NCBI GenBank assembly: GCA_018350325.1
Contig: JAEVLN010000007.1
Span: 3,639,804-3,703,803, forward strand
DNA length: 64,000 nucleotides
Direction of reading: 5' to 3'
Source: Globodera rostochiensis
Taxonomy: Eukaryota > Nematoda > Chromadorea > Rhabditida > Heteroderidae
Under the pieces are notes generated by a model. The model worked only from the letters and a program-made list of their open reading frames with translations, was not told the DNA's origin and ran no database searches. This document shows, piece after piece, positions 49,101 to 59,360 of this stretch (its first letter is position 1; each line of letters opens with the position of its first letter). Position numbers and translations under genes: made by a program.

Positions 49101-50814
49101 CGGCACAACATGCAGTCCGGCCAGCTCCTTTCTTATGGATGCAGTTGTACAGACCGCACGGACAATGCTTGTTCAATGTTTCTTTACAGCCTTCCATTTG
49201 TTTCAGCAGCGTTTGCTTCAGTCAAAATTGGTTAAGCGCAAAACAATACAACAAAATGCATACCGGCGATGGCTAAACAATTAAAAAAGTGTTAATGAAG
49301 AAATTTGAGCGTAAATTTGTGAAGAGAATTGCGTTATGAAAATAAAACAAAAACTTGAATTGAAAAATTCATTTGCGGATCCCGCTGCGAGATTATATTT
49401 CGGAAGGTCGTGCGGGATCGGATTTGCGGGATTAATCCCGAAAATCGCAAAAAATGCGGGATTGCGGCGCGGGATCCCGCAAAATCCCGCGCGGGATCAA
49501 TCCCGCGCCGCACTCTACTAGCTATTACGCTGTGATTTCAAATTTTTGGAACCGCAACTGTAAGTTAATTTTATGGTACAAAGATTAAAATTGGGAATTG
49601 TTTGGATCCGTTCCGTTTTTGGCTAACTAAACTACCCATTCACAGGTATTGTGACATCTCTAACGCTGCGGACTCATGGGTGAACGAGATTTAAAAAAAC
49701 TCCGTGATAACTGACCCCCCAAAAATGCCATGATTGGAATGAAATGATTCATGATCACCTCCGCTTCACCAACCTCTTTGCAGCACACAAATTCGTAGTG
49801 TTCAGGACAGCAACTGGTTGCCGGCTTCCCGTCCATTGGCCAACATTTTCCCCAACTGCATTTGTGCTCAAGAAGGCACATTGAATCGGCGACGGTGACA
49901 TTTGACGATTTGGGCTTGGGTATGTTGAGGGCGGCCGAAGTGGCTGGTATCGTTTTATCGAAGGCTTTTTTGACGTCGCTGTACTCGTAATTACAGACGG
50001 AGTCAAACACAACTTCTTCGGGGGCAATGAAGCTGAATCCGTCTACAAATAAAGTCATATTATAAAAATGTTTTTAAAAAACAAAATATTTTGGCATGCA
50101 CTAATTAACAGCACAAAAACAATTCATTTTTGACTATAAAACTGCCCCCGTTTCAAGCCATTTCAAGCTCTGCTTCAGTTCCTGATTTTTGCTTTGGCAC
50201 ATTCAAAAGTTGGTTTTTCCCCTTCAATTTATGTGGCAAAATTTAAAATGTTTTTAAGACCGAACATATTCATTAGTGGGCCCGGGATTTTGACCCAACC
50301 TTAAACAATTCTCGAATTTGATCGGCAATTTTTCCAACCCGAAAGTTGATCCGTGAAAGTTCAGCGATAATTCCAACCCATTCTGTTCAATACCAGTCAA
50401 AAAAGTCTTCTTTTTTGAATATTTTAAATTACCTTTAAACGCCAAGCCAGCCGTTTGCACCGTGCTCACTGAGCAGTGGATGACCAGAAGAACTCGGTAG
50501 AAGCCGCTCATTTCTGAAAACATCAAAACAAAAACATTTTGCAAAATGTTGAGCAAAAAAGAACGGATGCTTGATCCAGGTTTGGTGAACAACGCCGACA
50601 GCATGGAAAAGCTGCTCAGCATTCCGAGCAAGAACATGGAGGCGATCAGCTCATTAGCAATTGCCGTGTTGTCGTTGTTGTTGTTAGCCGCCGATTGTGG
50701 GTGTGCCGCCGCGTGGGGGGCGTTCATGTTGCCGTAGACGGGTTCACAAGCAACAAGGAACAGGGCGCTCAGGACGGCGCCGATGAGCAAAGAAAGCCAA
50801 GGTTGACGGCACAT
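43145..50814 (-). CDS. Gene 3: paralogue of gene 1, with an internal stop and missing 3' exons
   Basis: Minus-strand exons: 50814-50571 (signal peptide and hydrophobic region, GC donor), 50513-50433, 50042-49774 (paralogue of the first module of gene 1), 49215-49072, 48222-48073 (GC donor), 47804-47658, 47429-47295, 46851-46705, 45465-45214, 43625-43443 and 43309-43145. Micro-exons: 49272-49264, 48289-48272, 47862-47848, 47483-47475, 47066-47031 and 44925-44878. Module order matches gene 1 but with two instead of three early modules. Exon 45465-45214 has an in-frame TAA that skipping would avoid. A related exon piece near 45690-45560 is cut by repeat sequence, and no exon matching 38500-38622 of gene 1 was found. 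The last exon reads into a stop beside the fragment at 43032, with the Thr-rich and C-terminal exons absent. It may be a partly decayed gene. Confidence 0.6.
43757..44503. mobile_element. hAT-like foldback element filled with AAATATTT words
   Basis: The exact 8-bp duplication TTAGAGAC occurs at 43749-43756 and 44504-44511. The ends TAGAAACCGGA and the complement TAGAGACCGGA are inverted. Both arms are iterations of ACCAAATATTTGGTC. The centre includes a GGCGGTGCCGATAGGCGCCGCC hairpin repeat at 44182-44203. Confidence 0.92.
44182..44203. repeat. Representative GGCGGTGCC-GATA-GGCGCCGCC hairpin repeat
   Basis: A 9-bp GC stem around a GATA/TATC loop, followed by GAGAAAATTTTGAAATTTTTG and TGACTCAATTTGTCAAGAG-type sequence. 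Similar units occur at 2673-2696, 3854-3875, 22611-22630, 22986-23008, 32673-32695, 32914-32939, 41843-41866, 41967-41990, 45899-45920, 46571-46594, 60723-60749 and 62718-62739. It is a dispersed family of unknown origin. Confidence 0.85.
47171..47273. mobile_element. hAT-like short foldback element in gene 3 intron
   Basis: The ends TAGGGTTGGCGG and CCGCCAACCCTA are inverted. Flanks ATCGTAGG (47163-47170) and ATCGTATG (47274-47281) match at 7 of 8. It is 103 bp long and lies between a module exon and the next micro-exon. Confidence 0.87.
48410..48935. mobile_element. hAT-like foldback element filled with GGGATCGGGA words
   Basis: The ends TAGAGTAGGCCGGGATC and GATCCCGGCCTACTCTA-type sequence are inverted. 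The flanks TTTGCAGC and GTTGCAGC match at 7 of 8. It lies in a gene 3 intron. Confidence 0.87.
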
Positions 50815-51433
50815 GCCGAAAAGAATTTAAATTTTTAAATAAAAAATTAAAATATAAAAAACCGAGGAAGTTTGCGGTTTCCCCTAAACAATATGTGCAC
50901 CGCCTCAGTGGTCGATGATTGAAATTGAATAAATTATCGGAAATTTTATTGACAAATGTGTGGAGAGAGTTGGGGTTAGAAGCCTATTTATTGCATTCGC
51001 CATAGCGATTTATCGGCTGATTACGTCTGGAATTTTTTGGCATTTAATTTCTTTCTTTAAAATAGTTTTTGCTTAAACGCAATAATTAATTCACGCACAC
51101 ACATTTGCTATCTTACGGATTCCCAGATGGAGATGATCGGACAAACGTTGATGTTTACCATTAAGAAGGAAAAAATATTTATAAATTTGTCAGAAGTGAA
51201 TAAGAATGAAATAATAAGCTATACTCTTTATGAAAAACAGAAGATTAATGAATTTTCAATTTATTTAATATTAATATAAAAACTTAAATTTCATTAATCT
51301 AATTAAGACTCGAATTTATTGTGCAAAAGAAAAAGTTTGAGCCCAGTAACAAATAAATCAGCTTTTTCATCATACGGGAATCAAACTTTGCGCAAATTTC
51401 GAATTTTAATCCAAACTGAATTTGGCAATAAGT

Positions 51434-51960
51434 AGGGCGAGGATATTTAGTTAAGAAAAAGCTCTAAATAGTTAACTAAATAGTGGCGAAAAAGTGCCAA
51501 AATAGTGGCCAAAAGCCGGGTTCATAAGCGAAAATAGTGATGAAAAAATGTGTGTAAAAATGACAATAATAGCTTAAAAACTTGTTTTTTACATGGTAAA
51601 ATTAGCAAGCAGTAGGGTGCTACTTTTAGGCAAAAAAAAATTGCAAAAAGTCGCCTAAAAACACAAAATCCTATCAAGAAAAAATACGAATTTTATTAAT
51701 ATTTTTTATGAAAATTTTTCAAAAATTTAGTGATATTGGCAAGAAAAATACGGATTTTATTTCATTTTTTTAATGCAATTTTTTGAAAAAACGCCCAAAA
51801 TAGTGGCGAAAATAGTGACGAAAAGCCATTTTTTGCCAAAATCCCTGAAATAGTTTTTTTTAGTTACGAATAATGACGTTAAAACGACAAAAATTTCGCT
51901 CGACAAAACAAAGCTGCAGAAAAAATAGTTAAATAACTAAAAATCCTCGCCTTACAAATT
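51434..51960. mobile_element. hAT-like miniature element (TAGGGCGAGGAT ends)
   Basis: The ends TAGGGCGAGGAT and ATCCTCGCCTTA are inverted. GCAATAAG flanks the left end and recurs 7 bases beyond the right end, suggesting an 8-bp duplication with a slightly extended terminus. The interior shares GTTAACTAAATAGTGGCG with 11915-12205. Confidence 0.75.
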
Positions 51961-52047
51961 AGCAATAAGCCACTTTCAAGACCCCACTTTTTATGATCTA
52001 TCGAAACGAATTTGATTTCTGTTTTTGATTAAATTAAATGTCAGGAC

Positions 52048-52292
52048 CAGGGGTGGCCATGGATACAAAATTTTAAATCCGTGTCTGGAATATCCGTGGC
52101 CTTTGTATCCGTGTCCGTTTCTATCCGTCTAATTTTTCGAAATGCATATCTGTTATCCAGATATCCGCGGAAATACAGCGGATATATCCGGATAAGTGGC
52201 TTTTTCATATCCGTATCCATCCGTGTCCGTCCCATTTTTGAAATTCCTTATCCGTATCCGGATATATCCGCGGATATCCGTGTCTACCCCTG
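52048..52292. mobile_element. hAT-like foldback element with GGATATCC words
   Basis: The exact 8-bp duplication GTCAGGAC occurs at 52040-52047 and 52293-52300. The ends CAGGGGTGGCCA and the complement CAGGGGTAGACA are inverted. The interior words match those of 16106-16795 and 55877-56200, so the three form one subfamily. Confidence 0.92.
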
Positions 52293-52353
52293 GTCAGGAC
52301 ATCAGTCAATTTTTGTGTTGGGGGAGGAGGATGGGGGGGGGGTGTAGCTGACT

Positions 52354-53048
52354 TACCGTATATACTGTTTTAAATACCCAGCCTGTAATAATTACCCACT
52401 CTAGGAGGGTTGAAAAATAATTACCCAGTAATAATTACCCACCAAAAAAGTCAATTTTTAGGGATGCATTTTTGGAGTTTATTGCATTTTTCTTAAGCAA
52501 TTTTTTTCGAAAAAAGTCAATCTTTAGGGGTTCATCTTTTGAAAATTTGAAAAAGTCAATCTTTAGGGGTGCCTTTTTGGAGTTTATTGAATTTTTCTTA
52601 AGAAATTTTTTTCGAAAAAAGAATCTTTAGGGGGTTCATTTTTTGAAAATTTGAAAAAGTCAATCTTTAGGGGTGCCTTTTTAAAGTTTGATGCATTTTT
52701 CTTAAAGAATTTTTCAGAAGAAAATTTTCTCCAAATCACTTTTAGGCGTCAAATTTTTTTTTATGGCAATTTGTTAAGAAAATTGGTCCAAAAACTAAAA
52801 ATTTTGCAAAACAAAAGGGTCCCTCCCCCCTATGGTTTTTTTCTCAAAAAATTTTTCGCCAGCTTAAGTATGGAATTGTGTGGAAAAAGTGAATAATTTT
52901 CGTGATAGTTGAACATTTCGCCAAACAATTTGAAAAATAATTACCCACCCTGTAATAATTACCCCCCCCCCCCCCTGTAATAATTACCCACTCTAGGAGA
53001 GGGTTGAAAAACAATTACCCATGGGTAATTAAAACAGTATATACGGTA
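52354..53048. mobile_element. TACCGTATATAC-ended element, second copy
   Basis: The ends TACCGTATATACTGTTTTAA and its complement are inverted, with TAATAATTACCCACTCTAGG repeats inside both ends, as at 41325-42446. The centre has three to four tandem copies of a 90-95 bp AAAGTCAATCTTTAGGGG unit (52450-52740). Confidence 0.82.
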
Positions 53049-53500
53049 AGTGGGATGGTAGGTGGAAGGTACACCTGGCAGGGCTGGGCAAAATTTCGGT
53101 AGATACGGAAGCAATTTTTGCTATCCCATGGATTTCACCAGACGGAGATGATCGAACAGACGTTGTTAATGTTTAGCATTAAGAAGGAGGGAAAAGAACA
53201 AATGCCAAAATTCAAAAAAAATTTTAATGTTTTTTTTCTTTCGGGCGATGACATGATAAAAAAATTATTTTATTTTATATTACCGAAATTGATTATACCA
53301 AAATGATTATTGGCCGTTTGGGATCGCAAATTAATTATTTTCTGACCAAAATAAACCATTTGACGTGCAAAACTTATCAAAAGATTCAAAAAGAGATGCG
53401 TTTTGTTATCCAGCCTGATAAGATGTGTAAAAAATTACATTAAATAAACCCAATTAAAATATAAAGTTAATTAGAAATCATCCATTCTTCCGATATCAAT

Positions 53501-56500
53501 TTATGGCACAAATTCGTCCAAAAAGAGGGGTCCGTTGGTGGCCAAAAATTCCGTGCCGAGCGCACGAAGTTTGTCGTCCGATGCCAACCCAATTCGTTCA
53601 TGCATCCCTTCACAATCCGTCACAAAACGGGTGCCCAATTTTGCGGAGCCATGCTTATTCCTTTTTAAAATGTAAAAAATAATTAATTAATCTTTAAATA
53701 AAATCAAACAATGCGCAAGCTTTTTCCAGCAAACATGAAAGTGGAGTGCCAGTGGTGTTGGCAGTCACCTCCGATACGGTAGTTGGCTCCGTTTCTTCTG
53801 TCGTTTTAAACGTTGTCGTTGTTGGCGATTTGACTGTAGATGCCTATAAAGTAGGACTCAAACGTCTGATACAGGTCGGCATATGACAGTCCCATATTTT
53901 AATTCAAAAATATAAAAATTTATAATTAGTAGAAACATGCTTTTTTGGCATATTTTTAGTGCAATTGAGTTTCAATAAAATTAGTTCCAAAAAAGGTCAA
54001 AATTTATTAAAAATGCATATTTTGGGCCATTTTTTGGTTTCCATAAATATCGTGTTTTATTATATGTACAGTAATGAGATTTTAAGAAAAAAATACTTTA
54101 GAAAATAAAAATTTAATTGGAAGCGACAATTTTGGCCAAATAATGACCCAACTTTTTTGGAAGAAACAAATATGCGTTACCGTAATTGTGGTAGAAACTG
54201 TCGTCGTCGAAACCTTGATTAAAATTCTTTTTTAAAGATTCCACAGATAATGAAAAATTTTTAAAAAAATATTTAGCTGAATGAATGAATTGTCAATTAA
54301 AGTTACTTTAATTTTTTATTTTTTTGAATTACCTGCCCCAAGTGGCAGCACGTAAACTCAAAGTTTTCCGCGCAGCAAGCACTGCTAGCAAAGCCCGCAT
54401 TCCGGATACATTTGTATGAGTCACAACCACAAATCCTTTTGATCTCTTCCGCATTGTTGCATTTTCCATTTTCGTCAGTTTTGTTGGGCAACTTTTTAAA
54501 TGAAAAAAGCAATTTGTTAAGTTTTGGTTGGACTACAAAAATGTTGAATGTTATGCCAATTAAATACCGTAGGCAAAGTAGACGGCCAACTTGCCTAAAA
54601 CATAAATTAAAATAAATAATAAAACATTTTAATTTCAATTTTAAACTTATTTTGCCAACAAAAAAAAAATTCTTTTATTGTGTATATTCAGTTTAATTTG
54701 GTCAACCAATTTTCTATTACAAATCCAACGGAATAAAAAAGTCGAAAAAAGCTCTCGTCAAAAAGTGCGTCTTATGCATAAAATTTGCCAAAAAAAAATA
54801 GTCCAAAACGCAAGCATTTGTTATTCACTGAAAACTTAATTTGATTTAATGTTATAATTGTTAAAATTTGGGGTTAATAAATAAAAAAACAAAATTCTTC
54901 CATCATAAAAAAAGGTTTATACCCTGACAGAGTGCCGTGCAATCTAAAAGTTTGCGTCATTAAATTGTTGAAAAAAATAGAAATATATTACCGCAAAATT
55001 AAAAAAGCAAAGTGAATTGATTTCCGGCGGGTGCTCACAATCAAATCCCGCTTTTGCATAGTATCCAATCGCCGTACAATCGTCAGATTTCGTATCATTC
55101 GCATCACATAAAACCTTAAAAAATTACAGTTTTTGTAAGTTTGTCGAAAGCATGAAAAGTTTTTGGCCATTTAACATGCGATAAAACAGATAATAATGTA
55201 TGACTTTTTAGTTTTGTAAACATTCAAAAATTTAAATGCAACATTTTAAGCGTATTGTATTTGGAGGGCACATAAATTAGTGATGCGCGAGAGTCTCGGT
55301 CTTGAGTCTTGAAAAGTGTCGGGGGTCTTGGGGTCAAGTATCAGTCTCGGTAAATTTTAGTTCTCGAGCATCACTAACATAAATAACAAAAATATCACAA
55401 TTAGAGCCCGTCGGGAGCGCCGGACTCTCGCGGAAAAAGTACGGCATTACCGGTCCCGTTAATTTGGACCACCAGAAAAAAACGATTTACCTTGGCAGCC
55501 TGCAGTTGAACATCCTAAAAAAGAGTTAGAAATCCACACATTTTAAAACCAATTAGTTACAAATTTTGAATGCGACGCTTCGCGCATTGCCTAATTACGT
55601 AAACCCCGAAAATTTAATTGAGAAAATTTTGTGAATTATTGAATAAAACCCGACCATTCCCGGATATGCACAGCATTCAAAATGGGCGCCTTCCGCGCAG
55701 CAAGCGCTTTCAGGCCACGCGTTGTCCGGCACACAAGAATGGGCCGATGCCGTTTTTGGATAATTGGGGGAATTTGAAGCGCAATTGCATTCCGCCTCTT
55801 CGACCATCGCTTTGCATTGCTTTGTCTCATTGATTTTGCTGAGCTCCTGCACGCACCATCAAATTAAACATTTATGCAGGGCTGGGCACGGATATCCGGA
55901 TATGCGGATATCCGCGGATATATCCGGATACGAACGGTTAACGGATATGGCTTTTTGGATCGCCACGGATACGGACGGATGACGGGCGATAATATTTAAA
56001 CTATCTAATTATTTTTAAAATTTAAAAAGAATAGATTTAACTAAAATATATGACCCACTTATCCGGATCTATCCGCTGTATATCCGCGGATATCCGGATA
56101 TGGGATTTTGGAAGGTCACGGATACGGACGGATAACGGATATCAGATTTTGAGGACGGACGGATACAGATACTAAAAATTAGTGTCCGTGCCCACCCCTG
56201 CTTTTATGTATATAAAATGCCACCGATTCCCTTCCGTACCGCGGGCAGTTGCACAATCGTGTTGTTCTTAAAACAACAGAAATCATTTAATTGTAATTTA
56301 TTCCTAGAACCCGAAAGTTTCTTGGCTTTATCCAAAACCGGAAACCGGATTTTTAAATTCGAAAAAATAGCCGGATCGGATAATCCGGGCAAAACAACCG
56401 GTTGGACCAAGATTTTGGATTTTACAAAAAAAAAAAAGAATTTAAAATAATGAATTAGGCGAAATTCTGTTATTTTTAGACATACCTACGTGGACATGCC

Positions 56501-59360
56501 CGGTAGTGGGGGGAAAAATCCAAAGGCCCGCCATAAATGTCCGATCATAAAACTCTATCAAAAATTCCATAGAACCCGGTAAAATCCGAGCTCTAGTATT
56601 TCCCATAAAATATTTTAAGCTTCTTCGAAAGTCATGCTTTATGAGTGTTTTGATTCAAAAGTTGTTGTTTTTGCTCCATGGCATTTCCGAGTAAAATGTC
56701 AAGACATTTGTTATTACCTTCAAACAACATTGGCACTTGCTGCTGTTGTCACAGCACGTGCCGATCAAACGGTGCGGAACATTGGCCCCAAATCGGCCAC
56801 GGTTTTGCGCATAATACGGACCTTCGCATAGGCAAAACGACTTTCCCTTACATTCCGCCGTTTGTTGGAAGCCGTTCAACAATTCAAGCTAAAAATGATT
56901 GATACACAAAGATGATGGCATATTTTACATACGGCTGATTTTTGTTCCCAAACAAAGGACGGCTTAAAACAAAATAAGTTTTAAAGTTATTTATTTAAGT
57001 TATTTTATTTGTTGAAATAAAACAACATTGTAAAATTTTTAAATAAAATAATTTTTCCTTTTTAAATAAATTAATTTTTCTTTTTTAAATTAAATTAATT
57101 TTCCTTTTAATAAATTAACTTTTTCATTTTTAAATAAATAAATGTTTTCTTTATTACTAAATTATTTTTTTTTGTTTAAATAAATAATTTTTCATTATTA
57201 AATAAATTAATTTTTTCCTTTTTTAAATAAATATATTCATTAAAATAGTGTGCTTATCAGGGCGGCCAGAATGCCTTATTTTTAAGGCAAATGCCATAAT
57301 TTTGGAAATTTCCCTTATTGTTTGCCATATTTTCACACTGCCATAATTTTGCCATATTTTTGACTTTGGTAAAAATTCTCATTTTTTAATAGAAGAATGT
57401 GAGAATTCCCGAAAAAAGTGCTCTTTGATTCTTACAATTTGAATATTTAAATGCTTTTTGGCGTTCTGTTTGTTATTTTTATGCTTTTCTTGCAGGAAAA
57501 CTTGTTCCAAAATTGACAACTTTGTTCTTTTAATTTTAAAAATTATCTTTAGATTCATTTTTAAATGTTTAATTGGCTTAAAAATAAAAGAGCATCAGCG
57601 GAAGATACTGAAGGCACTAGTTCGGCAGCAATAGATGAAACAGAAGTGGAAGAAATTTCATCGGATTCAAGTGAGGATGAATTTGGAGGAGAAGTGAGTG
57701 ACTGTCAAGTAAAACTCTCGATTTTATGATTAACTTAAGCGCAATTTTAGACTGGTTGCCTCTCACTCGCAACGCAGAAGCTCAACCGTCGAAAGGTCTC
57801 ACACGATAAAGCCGTTGCTGTACCCAATATTTCCGGTGGTTTATCGAAATGGCGCCAGTGCTACAGCGACAAATACGCCTTTGTCGAAAAATCGGAAAGA
57901 GGAATCGGCTATTTTTACTGCTGCGCTTGCAACGCACCCAACAAATTTCAAAAGATAGGAGAGCAAGCAATCAACGTGCACGTCACAAGCAACAAACATG
58001 CCGAATGCGTTAGATCACTCAACACAGGTATTTTATTAATTATTTAATATCTGAAATAGTAATTCAGGCACAATCGTTAACAATTTTTGAGCTAGACAAA
58101 AACATTGCAAAGTTCCGTCGTCATTTTCAATCATATATTGATGAGCCGTTTTTCGGCGCTGAAACAATGGAAACTTTGATCGAAATGGACGAAAATGGAC
58201 TCAGCTTAATCTCTGGGCGATTGAAGGAGTCTTTTAAGGTCTTTACTCGAAAATTTGATAATTAAGAACTAACATTTAAGAAATTTTACTCGGATTCACT
58301 CGGTTATCTTGACAAATGGCTCGGATTTTTGGCGGAATATGAAGATTTTGGCTGGATCGCTTTCGAAGAAATCAGTTTCGACAAAATTTGCAGAGTTGCA
58401 CGGATGCACCGGACGAGCTGGACAACCTGTTTGACGAGGTGGTAGAATTGAAAGATGTAATCAGAGAATTAGAAGCAACGGAGGGGTTTTCCAAAAAGAA
58501 TTTGGAGAAGAAATGGGGTAAAGTGCTGAAGGACAAAAATCTAAAACACATCAAATCATTGGTGTCAATTTTTCTCTCAATATTCCCTTCAAATGCATTC
58601 TGCGAATCGGTCTTCTCAGTTGTCAATTATATTTGGACGGATCAATCTAATTCCTTTTCCCCGGAAACAGTCAATGCCTTTGTTTGTGTCAAACTAAACT
58701 CTGATCTGGATTGTAGCTCAGCCCATGATTTTTTTCTGTCGCAAAAATTATCTTTTAACGCGGCAAAAGCTAATGAGAAGTACAGTTACTCGCAATAAAT
58801 CAGATTTTTATTGTTTATCTTCGTTTTAGTTGCGAAAAACGGATGCCATAAAAATGCCATATTTTTGAACCCTTAATGCCATAAAAATGCCATATTTTTG
58901 GAGCCGGTTGCCATATTTGGTCGCAGGTGATCTGGCCGCCATGGTGCTTATGGCAAGTGCATTTGATCTCTTTTCCTCCCCCATTCACCTCAATGCAATT
59001 AAACTCAAAGTTTGCCAAACAGCATGCGCCTGCAGGCGCCCCGTCTTTTGGAAGACATTTGGCCATGCGATGCTTGCATTTGTTCCGGACTTGCACGCAT
59101 TCTGCAATTGCTTGCAGCTGCTGGGCCCGTGACTTTAAGAAAATTAATATGTGACTTGGAAAACGCAATTTCATGCCGTCGTCAGATTTAGCTAATTTTT
59201 TTTGAATAAATTTTAGAAAAATTTTCCTTGCCGCGTGAGGGTTTGCCGAATGGTTAGCCGAGTGGGTGCCAGTTGTGTTGACAATTTCGTCGTTGGTGTC
59301 AGCAACGGCAAATGTCGTGGCGCTTAAAAAGTAGACTAAAATAAAGAAATGGCCGCACAT
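53501..59360 (-). CDS. Gene 2: shorter paralogue of gene 1, intact
   Basis: The minus-strand model has 15 exons and 462 residues. Signal exon 59360-59232; micro 59191-59177; module 59132-58989; micro 56962-56933; module 56888-56718; micro 56266-56240; module 55846-55655; micro 55514-55491; module 55114-54992; micro 54943-54923; micro 54594-54568; module 54491-54333; Thr-rich micro 54213-54181; Thr-rich exon 53843-53710; C-terminal exon 53660-53501. All phases agree. The last exon is 160 nt, the same length as in gene 1. Micro-exons of 30, 27, 24 and 21 nt match gene 1 in order, length and residues (PSFVWEQKSA, NNTIVQLPA, DVQLQAAK, IARHSVR). The first two introns use GC donors (GCAAGG, GCATGA). 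Relative to gene 1 it lacks the N-terminal five modules and one late module. The product should be secreted; its function is unknown. Confidence 0.78.
55278..55376. mobile_element. hAT-like 99-bp foldback element
   Basis: The ends TAGTGATGC and GCATCACTA are inverted, with the exact 8-bp duplication ACATAAAT at 55270-55277 and 55377-55384. The interior has GTCTCGGTCTTGAG words related to the array at 33455-34357. It lies in an intron of gene 2. Confidence 0.9.
55877..56200. mobile_element. hAT-like foldback element with GGATATCC words
   Basis: The ends CAGGGCTGGGCACGG and the complement CAGGGGTGGGCACGG are inverted. The flanks CATTTATG and CTTTTATG match at 7 of 8. It lies in an intron of gene 2, between a micro-exon and a module exon. 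Confidence 0.88.
56970..57240. repeat. AT-rich tandem repeat
   Basis: About nine diverged copies of a 25-30 bp unit (TTTTTAAATAAATTAATTTTTCC) in the large intron of gene 2, directly before the hAT element. Confidence 0.85.
57258..58943 (+). mobile_element. hAT transposon with exact target-site duplication
   Basis: The terminal inverted repeat CAGGGCGGCCAGA (left) matches CATGGCGGCCAGA (right, complement) at 12 of 13. The 8-bp duplication GTGCTTAT is perfect at 57250-57257 and 58944-58951. Sub-terminal blocks repeat GCCATATTTTTG. It lies in an intron of gene 2 in opposite orientation, 45 bases from that intron's donor. It is 1,686 bp, short for an autonomous hAT. Confidence 0.93.
57565..58798 (+). 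CDS. hAT transposase-derived protein, internally deleted, one frameshift
   Basis: Exons 57565-57693, 57751-58027, 58060-58238 and 58281-58798. Exon 1 is acidic. Exon 2 carries a BED-like zinc finger (CCAC, then HVTSNKH). The last exon has the hAT dimerisation region, with a CESVFS motif and a following W about seven residues later. The region that should hold the DDE catalytic core is missing, so the protein is only about 370 residues. The last exon needs a 1-base correction in an AAAATTT run at 58384-58390 to join its two halves; this may be a real frameshift or a sequence error. It is unlikely to transpose on its own. Confidence 0.7.

Larger units (their letters stand above)
50815..53500. 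other. Spacer between genes 2 and 3, filled with elements
   Basis: Upstream region of gene 3 and downstream of gene 2. Besides three miniature elements it holds a pair of similar AGACGGAGATGATCG-type blocks (51125 and 53140) and short frames without domains. No gene can be supported. Confidence 0.5.

Noticed and set aside
52354..53048. Possible telomere- or satellite-like function of the TTACCC words
   Set aside because: The words are part of an inverted-repeat element present twice, not a long telomeric array.
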